Assembly: GCF_030269905.1 (NCBI RefSeq)
Contig: NZ_BSVC01000009.1
Location: 62,001-126,000 of the forward strand
Length of the DNA stretch: 64,000 bases
Origin: Pelosinus sp. IPA-1
GTDB lineage: Bacteria > Bacillota > Negativicutes > DSM-13327
Direction of reading: 5' to 3'
The translations under genes and the position numbers were made by a program. This document shows, piece after piece, positions 26,988 to 35,714 of the stretch. How positions within the stretch are numbered: the stretch's first letter is position 1; each line of letters begins with the position of its first letter. The notes below the pieces were generated by a model that saw only the letters and a list, made by a program, of their open reading frames with translations, was not told the DNA's origin and searched no databases.

Positions 26988-27116
26988 ATAAAGAAAACTT
27001 GATTCAGATAGCGTTTTAACTCCATCTGAATCTTAGCCCTTTCTTATCCAGGGACTTAGCCGCTCTTAACTCCCAAGAAGATGGGAGTCTTAGAGCGGTT
27101 TAGTCATCGGATAAAA
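26988..27116 (-). repeat. Structured two-hairpin element, copy 1
   Basis: On the minus strand it begins TTTTATCCGATGACTAAACC and forms a long hairpin: TTATCC/GGATAA, GACT/AGTC, CCGCTC/GAGCGG, GACTCCC/GGGAGT(T), separated by small symmetric internal loops. A second hairpin, GATTCAGATgg..ATCTGAATC, is followed by TTTTCTTTAT, like an intrinsic terminator. Other copies lie at 37257-37494 and 53816-53947. With the S55 gene terminator it fills the 26873-27208 gap. Confidence 0.8.
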
Positions 27117-27125
27117 CAAGAAAAT

Positions 27126-27176
27126 CCCTCTTATGTAAATAGTCAATCATTATGAAAAACTATTCATATAAGAGGG
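27126..27176 (-). terminator. Terminator-like hairpin after the S55 gene
   Basis: CCCTCTTAT and ATAAGAGGG pair exactly, and an inner AATAGT/ACTATT step strengthens the stem. The minus strand continues ATTTTCTTGTTTT. It lies about 33 bases after the stop of the S55 protein gene. Confidence 0.65.
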
Positions 27177-27208
27177 TTATTATCTTATAGGAAAACTCAT
27201 TTTCCTAA

Positions 27209-29011
27209 CTATTTAGTTTTGTCTTTTACAACTGTAACTAAAACTTGCGTATCGCCATCAATAATATAGTCTGTGGCAATACGATTCTTGGCTTTATTTT
27301 GTTTTTTAATCTCTTTAGTGCTACTATCTTGTATCTCTTGTTTCATATGACTGGTTTGCTCAATTAATGTATTTTCTTGACTTTTATTATCAACGCTATT
27401 TTTGCTTACTTTACTGCCACCCATAATATTCTCAACGCCCATATCGAACACTTCTACAACAATCTCATTATTACGGTCACGTTCTACGAATTCCTTAATA
27501 ACATCAGAAAATCCTTGATTCTTCTGTTTTGGTTTCGCAAGCAGCAACAAGCCTTCATCAAGCCCTTGCTGTTTGGATAATAGTTGCATTATAGGTACCA
27601 TGCCGCCGCCTCGCACTTCTAAAGTTAGAGGACCTTCTGGTTGTTCTTTGGGAACAGTAAAGGGTACTACGCGGGTAATGGTTTCACCACGAAAAGGCTT
27701 TATCTTAACGCCTATATCTATTGTCTCGCCAGGTTTGGCCGTAAGCGTCTTAGCCTTGGCCTCAACAATCGTAGCGGTACGACGCTCTTCACTAATGGAA
27801 ACATTTACTTTAACATCCATAATATCAACTGGATTGTATTGATTGCCTGAGATCATCGTCATAGCATCCAAAAATTCACCTACAGCAGCCTCACCTACGC
27901 TAGCGGGGCTATAGAACATATTTTCCCGACGAATGACCTCTACTGGCATATTTCGTCCTGAAATTTCGAAGCTAACTTTCGCAGTCCCTGGTCCCACTCT
28001 GTCTATCGTTTTATCTATCACATTGAATACAGTGGTCGCAGATAAAATGGAGGATAATTGCTCATCCTTGACCACTTGAATTGCCGAATCTGAGATCTTC
28101 CCTGTATCGTTGTCTTTTACCATAATGCGTACAGGAATAATAGTAGGGTACCTGCCTAGTTTTCCGGCTACCGCCGCACCACGATCTTGATTAATTAAAC
28201 CAACGGCCTCTCCTGTTGTACCCACTTTAAATGAATTCTCTAATCCCATCACAGTAGTAAAAACATACGCATTGGTCATAAAATAGCCAATATTCCCCTT
28301 CTTTAGGAAGGGATGTCCAAAGGCCAGTACCTTATCCCCCTCAACATAAGTAACAGTTCCTAAAGCGGCTACACTGCTATCGCCTCGAACCAATTCTACT
28401 CCTACAGCACCACCTGGTACTAGAGGACCAAATTCTGCATCGGAAGGTGCAGCTCCCACCTCGTACGGTGTTAAATTAAATGGTTTCAGTTTATCTTGCA
28501 GCATGGATAAGGCATTGCTGCTAAAGCCAGATACCATTAAGGGAGTAGCCATTTCTTCAAATCCTGGTAAATTATCCTCTACCTGCATAGAAGCATTGTA
28601 TTTATCAGGCATTTCCCACAACTTGAGCATATCGGCTATGGGAGTAACCATACCAATTTTGTGATCTGTTAAAGACCAACCATAAGCAATAGCCCCAACT
28701 AATTTATTATTAATGTATACGGGACTGCCACTCATTCCTTGGGCAATCCCTCCAGTACGATCAATGACATCACCGAAAGTGCGTACTAGAATCAAGTCCC
28801 CGGATGGGCCCTTATTTTTCATAACCCCTAACACTTCTACCCCAAACTCTTCTAGTTTCGTACCAGAAACTACGGTTTTTCCTATACCTTGCATGCCTTG
28901 TTTAATGTCATCTACTGGCATCATTTCAGGGGCAGCCCATACCGAAGATACGGGTAGTGTTAATAAAAAAATAAGCAGTGCCAGACGACACTGCCTGAAT
29001 ATTTTTTGCAA
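27209..29011 (-). CDS. Secreted SpoIVB-type (S55) peptidase domain protein
   Basis: About 600 residues. A signal peptide (core LALLIFLLTLPVSSVWA) is followed at once by an S55 peptidase domain (about 10-190) with the catalytic-Ser motif GIAQGMSGSPVYI and the GAIAYGWSLTDHKIGMVTPI segment. The remaining 400 residues are strand-rich and end in a Lys/Glu/Ser-rich tail. SpoIVB itself is shorter and has a PDZ domain; here neither fits, so this is a longer relative, not spoIVB. A TTG at 29011 has AGAAAGG nine bases ahead; an ATG at 29020 is possible. It directly follows the lipoyl-fold gene. The substrate is unknown. Confidence 0.75.
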   Translation of the reverse strand: MQKIFRQCRLALLIFLLTLPVSSVWAAPEMMPVDDIKQGMQGIGKTVVSGTKLEEFGVEVLGVMKNKGPSGDLILVRTFGDVIDRTGGIAQGMSGSPVYINNKLVGAIAYGWSLTDHKIGMVTPIADMLKLWEMPDKYNASMQVEDNLPGFEEMATPLMVSGFSSNALSMLQDKLKPFNLTPYEVGAAPSDAEFGPLVPGGAVGVELVRGDSSVAALGTVTYVEGDKVLAFGHPFLKKGNIGYFMTNAYVFTTVMGLENSFKVGTTGEAVGLINQDRGAAVAGKLGRYPTIIPVRIMVKDNDTGKISDSAIQVVKDEQLSSILSATTVFNVIDKTIDRVGPGTAKVSFEISGRNMPVEVIRRENMFYSPASVGEAAVGEFLDAMTMISGNQYNPVDIMDVKVNVSISEERRTATIVEAKAKTLTAKPGETIDIGVKIKPFRGETITRVVPFTVPKEQPEGPLTLEVRGGGMVPIMQLLSKQQGLDEGLLLLAKPKQKNQGFSDVIKEFVERDRNNEIVVEVFDMGVENIMGGSKVSKNSVDNKSQENTLIEQTSHMKQEIQDSSTKEIKKQNKAKNRIATDYIIDGDTQVLVTVVKDKTK

Positions 29012-29027
29012 AACTATCATCCTTTCT

Positions 29028-29336
29028 CTATTTACCGGCTTCAATACGAACAACTGTATCGCCTACGGTAATTTTACTGCCAGGTGCAACTAATACTTCC
29101 TTAACGACGCCATTTATTGTGGCTCTTGATGCTGGGACTGCCCCAGTTAACGTGCCAACACGTACCAAAATATCACCTTCATGAACAACAGTTCCTGGAG
29201 TCACTAGTCCATTTGCCATAACGGGTCCAGATAAAGTTGCCTTTTGATCTACTATATTACTCGCCGTAGCCAACAAACTACCTGCTATCAGTAGTAATGC
29301 TACTACTGCTACTGTTATCCTTTTTTTGTGTAGCAT
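29028..29336 (-). CDS. Small secreted biotinyl/lipoyl-fold protein
   Basis: 102 residues. A signal or anchor helix (ITVAVVALLLIAGSLLATAS) precedes a single lipoyl/biotinyl-type half-barrel (VVHEGDILVRVG, INGVVKEVLVAPGSKITVGD). The turn where a modified Lys would sit (TLTGAVPASRA) has no Lys, so it is probably not lipoylated or biotinylated and is closer to HlyD-type hybrid domains. AGGAGG lies eight bases before the ATG. It lies between the broken glycosidase gene and the S55 gene; the role is unknown. Confidence 0.7.
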   Translation of the reverse strand: MLHKKRITVAVVALLLIAGSLLATASNIVDQKATLSGPVMANGLVTPGTVVHEGDILVRVGTLTGAVPASRATINGVVKEVLVAPGSKITVGDTVVRIEAGK

Positions 29337-29385
29337 AAAAGCCACCTCCTTACTTAATTTCATTATACAGTATTGGAGGGAATTA

Positions 29386-30794
29386 TCAATCCTTCGGAGC
29401 AATAATTAATGCATCGCCTACATACCTTTCTCTTCCATCTGAGGGCTTATTGATAATCTTACCTTTTATTACCATCTCACTAGAACCGCCACCATCTAAA
29501 TTCATTGCATCCACAGCGCCAAATTCCTGCATCAACAATGCTAATTCTAAGAGGGTCATACCAATACTATGCTCTTGACGACCATCAACAACAACGAGAA
29601 GTATATGACCATCTTTAGTTTGGCCAATCGCCGTTCGTGGTGCTCTACCAACAGTTATATCTGAAGGGAACTCTTCTATTTACTTGTTAAAAATACACTA
29701 CTACCTTTAATTAATCTTGGACCTGCACCAAGGACGTAACTGGTATTGTCCCATGCTGAACCTAGCGACTGACTAATTTTGATACTATCACCAACTTTTA
29801 AACCTGCTAATGCTTTTTCATTACTACCATGAGCGGATAAAACAACAGCCCCTGGAGGTATGACAGCATTACCATGAGCGATTGCGGTAATGGTATCCTT
29901 ACTTACAATATAATCTGTACCAAACTCATTAGTACCTGTCATATTGTCATAGTAATTATTATATAAAATCAGATCATCTGGGCCTCTTTCATGATTGACA
30001 CCTGTAATTGCAACTAATCGTCCATCTGGTAAGGTAACGCTTCCCTTGTAGTCGATCTGATCAAACATAATTTGGCCATTAGGTAGTATTCCTAAAGTAG
30101 TACGCCCTACGGCTGAGGTACTTACTATTTGATCACCCATTTTCAGTAAACCCAAAATTTCTCCATTTGGAGCGAAATAAGAAGCATTAATGCCAACAAT
30201 CCCTTTAGCACGCTCAGTCATTGACAAAACACATTCCCGGTCTACAATTGCATCATTTGAGAGTACGGGCTTTAGTTGATAAGCACTGCTAGGAGATAAA
30301 TCAACTACATAAGCAGTTATAGGGCCTGCATTGGTATTACGATATAACGAAGTATATTTGATCCCCGTACTAATCTCTTCTTCGTATTTTTGATCGACTT
30401 TCTTGGAAATGTCTATCACTACTCGATTTGGTTTGGCCAATGTAAATACCTTATAGGTAACGGCAGATGTTTTTAGGTTAATAACAACCCGCTGTTTGCC
30501 CGGCTGCACTTCAGATAATTGTAAATCCTTAACTGCTGTGTCATTTAATAACAGGGTTGGCAACTTGATTGCACTACTAGCATTAGCAAAATCAAGTACA
30601 ATTTGATCTGGATTTGCAGTTAGATTAGCCGTATATGCTGGTAGTTCATTTACATCAAATACAATTCTTACCTTATCCGGCGTTTGGCTAAATCTAACGT
30701 TTTGCAGCACAGAGCTGTTTGGAGCAGCCCATGCAATTTGAGAACACAAGAGTAATAAAATCAAAATACTATAGAACCGTTTATAAGCCTTCAT
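29386..30794 (-). pseudogene. AMIN-domain phosphodiester glycosidase (NAGPA family), broken by a frameshift
   Basis: The first frame (30794 down to a TAG at 29676) gives a signal peptide, an AMIN domain (about 30-130) and most of a phosphodiester glycosidase domain (GIVGINASYFAPNGEILGLL, SYVLGAGPRLI). It stops right after FLTSK. The missing family end continues at once in another frame: EEFPSDITVGRAPRTAIGQ, then VDAMNLDGGGSS and a TGA at 29388. Removing two bases or adding one near 29677 would rejoin them. The end holds the most conserved catalytic region, so the product as written is likely inactive. A sequencing error is possible. Such proteins act on cell-surface glycans. Confidence 0.8.
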
Positions 30795-30842
30795 TTAAAT
30801 AACCCCCATATGAGCAACATCGAATTCATCTTTTTTTGTGAG

Positions 30843-30877
30843 AAAAGCCCAGGCACTATTTCGGTGCCTGGGACTTT
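30843..30877 (-). terminator. Intrinsic terminator at the end of flgJ
   Basis: CCCAGGCAC and GTGCCTGGG pair exactly with a seven-base loop, flanked by AAAAG/CTTTT. The flgJ stop codon lies inside the stem. The minus strand runs out through CTTTTCTC. Confidence 0.75.
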
Positions 30878-31236
30878 TGACTGGCAGGTGCTGCAGCAAC
30901 ATGGAGTTGGCGATAAAGCATATCCGCCAATCCCATACCACCAGCCTTTGCCATATTTTTTGTAATTTCACTATCTAACATGGATTGCATAGTATCTTCT
31001 TGCGAAGTATCTACTAACTTAGACTTTTGCACTGTTTTTCGCATATTGGTCATCATTATATTTAAGAATACTGCTTCCATGTCTTGACATGTTTTTTTGA
31101 GTTTGGCATCATCTTTTGAAGCCTTTGCCTTCTCTGTTTCCGTTGCCAATTTATCGGCAAAATCACTATTTGCTTTAGTCTGTGCAGAATTCAAGGTATT
31201 TATCATACCAGTTGAACCTATTCCTGATATTTCCAT
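30856..31236 (-). CDS. flgJ: Flagellar rod-binding protein FlgJ (rod-binding domain only)
   Basis: 126 residues that match only the N-terminal rod-binding domain of FlgJ (KKTCQDMEAVFLNIMMTNMR, then GMGLADMLYRQL). The muramidase half found in Gammaproteobacteria is missing, as in many other phyla. FlgJ caps the growing rod in the periplasm. It is the last gene of the flgF-flgG-flgA-flgH-flgI-flgJ run and lies 14 bases after flgI. Confidence 0.9.
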   Translation of the reverse strand: MEISGIGSTGMINTLNSAQTKANSDFADKLATETEKAKASKDDAKLKKTCQDMEAVFLNIMMTNMRKTVQKSKLVDTSQEDTMQSMLDSEITKNMAKAGGMGLADMLYRQLHVAAAPASQKSQAPK

Positions 31237-31250
31237 ATTTGCTCACCACC

Positions 31251-32363
31251 TTAAATGATCTGTAAATCAGCATGTAAAGCACCAGATGCTTTTATTGCTT
31301 GTAGTATTGAGATAATATCTCGCGGTGTAGCGCCAATTGCGTTTAATCCTCGAACTACATCTCCAACACTTGCCGTAGATGGCAATACCATAATATTTGC
31401 CTTATCTTCTTTCACATCTACTGTAGTATTATTCGTTGTCACTGTAGATCCGTTAGAGAAAGGTGGTGGCTGAGATACATCTGTCGTTTTTGTAATACTA
31501 ATGCTAAGTCCACCCTGAGCAACAGCAACTTCGTCAATGGTTACATTCGATCCCATAACAATTGTGCCTGTACGTTCATTAATTACAATTTTAGCTATAT
31601 TATCAGGATTAATATAGAGCTCTTCTATTGCTGCCACGAAACCTACTACATTACTTCCATATCCACTTGGTACGGTTACAATTATCGTTCCCGGGTCCTT
31701 TGTTGTTGAAATGGAACCAAAACGACTATCAATCGTATCAGCAATACGGGTTGCTGTCGTAAAATCGGGCTGGCTCAAAGATAAGGTAATTGATCCGTCT
31801 GAAGATACCAATTGTGTAGGGACATCCCGTTCTACAATAGCCCCATTCGGAGTTGTACCTGTTGTAGGAAAGTTTTTTTGTTGACTACTACCACCGCTAC
31901 TAGCGTTATATCCACCTGTAGAAACAGGACCTTGTCCTACAGCATAGACTTGACCATTAGCGGCTTTTAGAGGCGTTTGCAATAAAATACCACCTTGCAA
32001 ACTCTTGGCATCCCCCATAGAAGAAACCGTCATATCAATTGTATCACCAGGTTTTGCGAAAGCTGGTAATTGAGCTGTAACCATAACGGCAGCTACATTT
32101 TTAGATTTAAGTTGGGCTTCAGAAACTGTTATCCCAAAACTTTTTAACATGTTAGCCACTGACTGTCTCGTTTGGACCAGTGTATTGGAATCACCTGTAC
32201 CGGCTAAACCAGTGACTAGCCCATAACCGACCAATTGATTCGTCCGTACACCTTGCACCTTTGCTACGTCTTTAATTCGTGTTACTGCACTAGATGCCAT
32301 GGCAGTTGCCATAATAGATATGGCACAAATTACAATTGCAACACTAACCACTAACTTACGCAT
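31251..32363 (-). CDS. flgI: Flagellar P-ring protein FlgI
   Basis: FlgI forms the periplasmic P-ring bushing, found only in bacteria with an outer membrane or thick periplasm. The 370-residue protein (E. coli 365) has a signal peptide, then VTRIKDVAKVQGVRTNQLVG and GLVTGLAGTGDSN, and ends IISILQAIKASGALHADLQI as expected. GGAGG lies five bases before the ATG. Its presence beside spore genes is direct evidence for a sporulating diderm. Confidence 0.97.
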   Translation of the reverse strand: MRKLVVSVAIVICAISIMATAMASSAVTRIKDVAKVQGVRTNQLVGYGLVTGLAGTGDSNTLVQTRQSVANMLKSFGITVSEAQLKSKNVAAVMVTAQLPAFAKPGDTIDMTVSSMGDAKSLQGGILLQTPLKAANGQVYAVGQGPVSTGGYNASSGGSSQQKNFPTTGTTPNGAIVERDVPTQLVSSDGSITLSLSQPDFTTATRIADTIDSRFGSISTTKDPGTIIVTVPSGYGSNVVGFVAAIEELYINPDNIAKIVINERTGTIVMGSNVTIDEVAVAQGGLSISITKTTDVSQPPPFSNGSTVTTNNTTVDVKEDKANIMVLPSTASVGDVVRGLNAIGATPRDIISILQAIKASGALHADLQII

Positions 32364-32376
32364 AATATCCTCCGTT

Positions 32377-32973
32377 TTAGAACAAGAAATTGAATAACTG
32401 ACTTATAATTCCTTGCCGTTGCTTCTTCGCAATAGGGCCATTGCCATCTACTCGAATTTGCGCATTACCTATATAAGTAGATAATACCGTATTATCTGAC
32501 AGAATATCTTCGGGGCGAACCACACCGGAAACAGTAATTTTTTGTTCTTCGCCATTTTGTTTAATGCTTTGTGTACCGGAAATGACTAAAGTGCCATTCG
32601 GCTTCACTTCAATAACTTGAGCTGACATTTGCGCTGTAACAGTATTCGTATTGGCAAGTGATCCTTTTGCCGTAAAAGAATCGGCATTACCAGCGCTTGC
32701 AGAGGCTATACCATGAAAGATCCCTGTGCCTGCATTCATACTCGTACTAGAGGATTTAGAATTGCTTGCATTCCCCACACGACTCGCACTAGAGTTTTCA
32801 TTAATGATGATCGTAAGAGAGTCGCCAACTGCACGAGCCTTATGGTCACTAAATAGATTGGCAGACCCAGCATCACTCCACAAAGACATAGCCGATACTG
32901 AAGATGCTGCTGTTAGCCCCAAACACAAGAAACCTAACGCCAAGCTAACAATAATCTTTGTTAGGTTAAACAT
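32377..32973 (-). CDS. flgH: Flagellar L-ring protein FlgH
   Basis: FlgH forms the outer-membrane L-ring. The 198-residue protein has a signal peptide and the family segments SLWSDAGSANLFSDHKARAVGD, VIEVKPNGTLVISGTQSI and SGVVRPEDI, ending LFNFLF. E. coli FlgH is a lipoprotein; here the signal ends SSVSA-MSLW, and the only Cys (in GFLCLG) lacks a proper lipobox, so lipidation is doubtful. It lies between flgA and flgI. Confidence 0.95.
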   Translation of the reverse strand: MFNLTKIIVSLALGFLCLGLTAASSVSAMSLWSDAGSANLFSDHKARAVGDSLTIIINENSSASRVGNASNSKSSSTSMNAGTGIFHGIASASAGNADSFTAKGSLANTNTVTAQMSAQVIEVKPNGTLVISGTQSIKQNGEEQKITVSGVVRPEDILSDNTVLSTYIGNAQIRVDGNGPIAKKQRQGIISQLFNFLF

Positions 32974-33023
32974 ATTTACACCTTCACTTTCAAATCATGC
33001 ATAATTTAAATTTCTCAAGATCT

Positions 33024-34007
33024 TTATGAACCTTTATATGTAGGCACCTCTACGGTGCTTTCATTCAATACTTTTCCCAAAACAATTTTATTAGAAGAGG
33101 TATTTCTCACACGAATTAATTGCCCCTCGCAGCCATCTTGCATGGCTTGTCCAATTGTCGTTACTTCCATACTCGCAATATGAGCGACTAAGGTAACAGT
33201 GCTGCCTCGTTTGATTGCTATCGGTTTAATTATCATAGTGTCCGTTAGCACTGTACCTAACGTAATTGGACGCCTTGCCATTAACCCAACAATCTTTTTC
33301 TTATCCATAACATAACCCGCAGCTAACCTACCTATATCCATTCGTTCGTAGCGCAAAGTATCTTCGGTCACGATTTCACCAGCATTGACCTCGCGAGCGG
33401 CCACCGTGACTGGGCGATATAGTTTCACATCAAATTTCAGTCCAGCTTTTGCAAATTCTTTTTCGTTTACAGTGGCAGTAACCAACACAGTTGTCGGCGT
33501 ATTATAACGAATGCCATAAGGCAACGAAGTGCTAAAAGTAACATTACCTAACGGAGCGACTACATCTTGTACATGCCCCAGAGATGAAATAACAAGATCC
33601 TCCTTTAAAACATTGGATCCAGCTTGTTTCCTGATAGCTATCATAGCCTGGTCAATTAAGGCTTGTCCATTAATAATTTGTGAATTCCCAGTAATGGTAA
33701 CACTATTAGGAATTTGCCAAACGATATTACCAAAATCAGCACCTGCCGCTGCTAAACGCATGTTAAGTACTTCTTTCGCTAAGACAAAGCTACTGCCAGG
33801 ATTCGGCGCAGCACCTAATTGCAATTGCCCCAAACCTTGAACTTGTTCCAGACTGCCACCACTAATATCAGCCAGTTCTCCTAGTGTTATTGTCGAACCA
33901 GTTACTCTTGCCTGTTCAAAAATTGTCACAACAATATCCTGGGCGAGCGCGAAATGAAAGGAAAAGCAAAATTGCAGCAAAACCAGTAGCCCTATTTTCT
34001 TTCCCAT
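33024..34007 (-). CDS. flgA: Flagellar P-ring assembly chaperone FlgA
   Basis: FlgA helps FlgI assemble in the periplasm. The protein is about 327 residues, longer than the 219 of E. coli, with extra N-terminal sequence. The SAF-like C-terminal half is clear: PVTVAAREVNAGEIVTEDTL, LMARRPITLGTVLTDTMI and GQLIRVRNTSSNKIVLGKV. A signal peptide ends at about FHFALA. The ATG at 34007 is chosen because AAGG lies eight bases ahead; a GTG at 34016 is the alternative. It follows flgG directly. Confidence 0.93.
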   Translation of the reverse strand: MGKKIGLLVLLQFCFSFHFALAQDIVVTIFEQARVTGSTITLGELADISGGSLEQVQGLGQLQLGAAPNPGSSFVLAKEVLNMRLAAAGADFGNIVWQIPNSVTITGNSQIINGQALIDQAMIAIRKQAGSNVLKEDLVISSLGHVQDVVAPLGNVTFSTSLPYGIRYNTPTTVLVTATVNEKEFAKAGLKFDVKLYRPVTVAAREVNAGEIVTEDTLRYERMDIGRLAAGYVMDKKKIVGLMARRPITLGTVLTDTMIIKPIAIKRGSTVTLVAHIASMEVTTIGQAMQDGCEGQLIRVRNTSSNKIVLGKVLNESTVEVPTYKGS

Positions 34008-34017
34008 TATCCTCACC

Positions 34018-34806
34018 TTAACGTTTCAATTGGGCAGCTTGCTCAAGCATAGTGTCACATGTAGTGATTGCTTTTGAATTTAATTCGTAAGCTCTTTGAG
34101 CAACTATCATATTTACCATTTCATCAACCACGGCAACATTAGACATCTCTAACGTATTTTGCACAAGTGTACCTGCACTATCAGTTCCCGGGTTGCCAAC
34201 TACTGCATTACCCGATGCAGCGGTCTCTTTTAATAAATTTTTTCCCATACTATCGAGTCCAGCTGGATTAACAAATACAGCAAGTTGGAGTTGTCCTAAA
34301 TCTTGAGGAGCCGTCTGGCCAGCAAGTTTCGCTGATACACGACCGTCCGCCGATATAGCAACGTTAGTTGCACCCTCTGGAATAGTAATAGCAGGTTCTA
34401 TTGGATAACCTTCTGAAGTAACAATTCTGCCCGTAGAATCCTTTTTAAAGGAGCCATCACGAGTATAGGCAAGCGTACCATCTGGCATAGTGACCTGAAA
34501 GAAGCCGTCTCCTTCTATTGCCACATCCAGCGCATTTCCTGTAGTTTGAAAGTTACCTTCTGTATAAACCTTTTGTGTAGCAACTTGACGTACGCCATGC
34601 CCAATTTGTATTCCTGTAGGTAGCTGCGTATCTGGTCCAGTAGATGAACCGGATTGACGAATCGTTTGATACATCAAATCTTCGAAATCGTTACGAACTT
34701 TTTTAAAGCCTGTGGTATTAACATTCGCCAAGTTATTGGAGATAACATCCACATTTGCCTGTTGGGCAGCCATACCTGAAGCAGCTGTCCATAATGCCCT
34801 CATCAT
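34018..34806 (-). CDS. flgG: Flagellar distal rod protein FlgG
   Basis: FlgG makes the distal rod that passes through the L and P rings. The 262-residue protein (E. coli 260) begins MMRALWTAASGMAAQQANVD with the rod-motif NNLANVNTTGFKK and ends VVDEMVNMIVAQRAYELNSK, the paired N- and C-terminal helices of axial proteins. It matches B. subtilis FlhP in gene order: mbl-flhO-flhP. Confidence 0.96.
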   Translation of the reverse strand: MMRALWTAASGMAAQQANVDVISNNLANVNTTGFKKVRNDFEDLMYQTIRQSGSSTGPDTQLPTGIQIGHGVRQVATQKVYTEGNFQTTGNALDVAIEGDGFFQVTMPDGTLAYTRDGSFKKDSTGRIVTSEGYPIEPAITIPEGATNVAISADGRVSAKLAGQTAPQDLGQLQLAVFVNPAGLDSMGKNLLKETAASGNAVVGNPGTDSAGTLVQNTLEMSNVAVVDEMVNMIVAQRAYELNSKAITTCDTMLEQAAQLKR

Positions 34807-34933
34807 AATAAAAATCCTCCTATGTATGTGCTTATCCGCTTCTATTTCTAAAGCAGTGCTACAATCATTTTTTTGGATTACTCCTATCTATACTATCGCA
34901 AAAACAGACAAAAAACTTAAATTAAATTATTAG

Positions 34934-35677
34934 CTATAATTTGCCAACGTCATTTGCGGCTTTCCCCATTAAACTGTCATGAGATTGAATGACCTTACCG
35001 TTAATTTCATAAGCACGATAGTTAGAGATCAAATTCACCATTTCGCCAATTACATTTACATTGGCCATCTCTAAGGCTCCTTGTCTTACACCACCAGTGG
35101 CTACCTGTCCTCGTTGACCAGTAGGTTCAAGAAATAAGCTTGCACCCTCTTTTTTTAGTGCTTTTTCATTTGCAAATTCAGTTATTTCAAGTTTGCCTAC
35201 TTCATTGTTATCAACCAAAACCCGTCCGTCACTGCTAACTTCCATTTTTCCACCGTTTATAATAATTGGACCATTTTGCCCCAGTACTCGATACCCATCA
35301 CTGGTAACGAGTTCACCTTTTGCACTCTTGGCAAAAGTACCATTGCGAGTATATCTTTTGCCTTGAGGGGTTTCTACTGCAAAAAAGCCTCTTCCTTCAA
35401 TTGCTAGGTCGAAATCATTACCTGTTGTCCTAATTGTCCCAGTAGAATAATCAGTTGCCACTTCATCCACCATGACCCCAACACCCATACTACCGATCGT
35501 TGGAGATTCTGGACCATCATTCACTCTTGAAATGAGCATACTTGCAAAATCCTTAGTAATTGTCATGTCCTTTTTAAAGCCAGCAGTATTAGCATTTGCT
35601 AAATTATTTGAAATAACATCTGTGCGCTGTGCCTCTGCTAACATACCTGACGCTGCGGTGTACAAACCACGAATCAT
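34934..35677 (-). CDS. flgF: Flagellar proximal rod/hook-basal body protein FlgF (FlhO-like)
   Basis: A 247-residue rod protein of the FlgF/FlgG family: MIRGLYTAASGMLAEAQRTD, NNLANANTAGFKKD and the C-terminal NVIGEMVNLISNYRAYEING. The position directly after mbl and before flgG is that of flhO in Bacillus. The FlgF versus FlgG name rests on order and length; both are closely related. The 127-base gap to flgG shows nothing else. Confidence 0.88.
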   Translation of the reverse strand: MIRGLYTAASGMLAEAQRTDVISNNLANANTAGFKKDMTITKDFASMLISRVNDGPESPTIGSMGVGVMVDEVATDYSTGTIRTTGNDFDLAIEGRGFFAVETPQGKRYTRNGTFAKSAKGELVTSDGYRVLGQNGPIIINGGKMEVSSDGRVLVDNNEVGKLEITEFANEKALKKEGASLFLEPTGQRGQVATGGVRQGALEMANVNVIGEMVNLISNYRAYEINGKVIQSHDSLMGKAANDVGKL

Positions 35678-35714
35678 GTTATCACTCCTTTTTTTACCCT
35701 AAAGCAAACTAATG

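Noticed and set aside
27209..29011. spoIVB
   Set aside because: The S55 domain is present, but the protein is much longer, lacks a PDZ domain and has no sporulation neighbour such as spo0A.
29676..29690. Programmed -1 frameshift in the glycosidase gene
   Set aside because: The other frame has a TAA just before the join, and the only slippery-like run (ATTTTTA) lies ahead of that TAA, so a shift there would not reach the tail. A mutation or sequence error is more likely.
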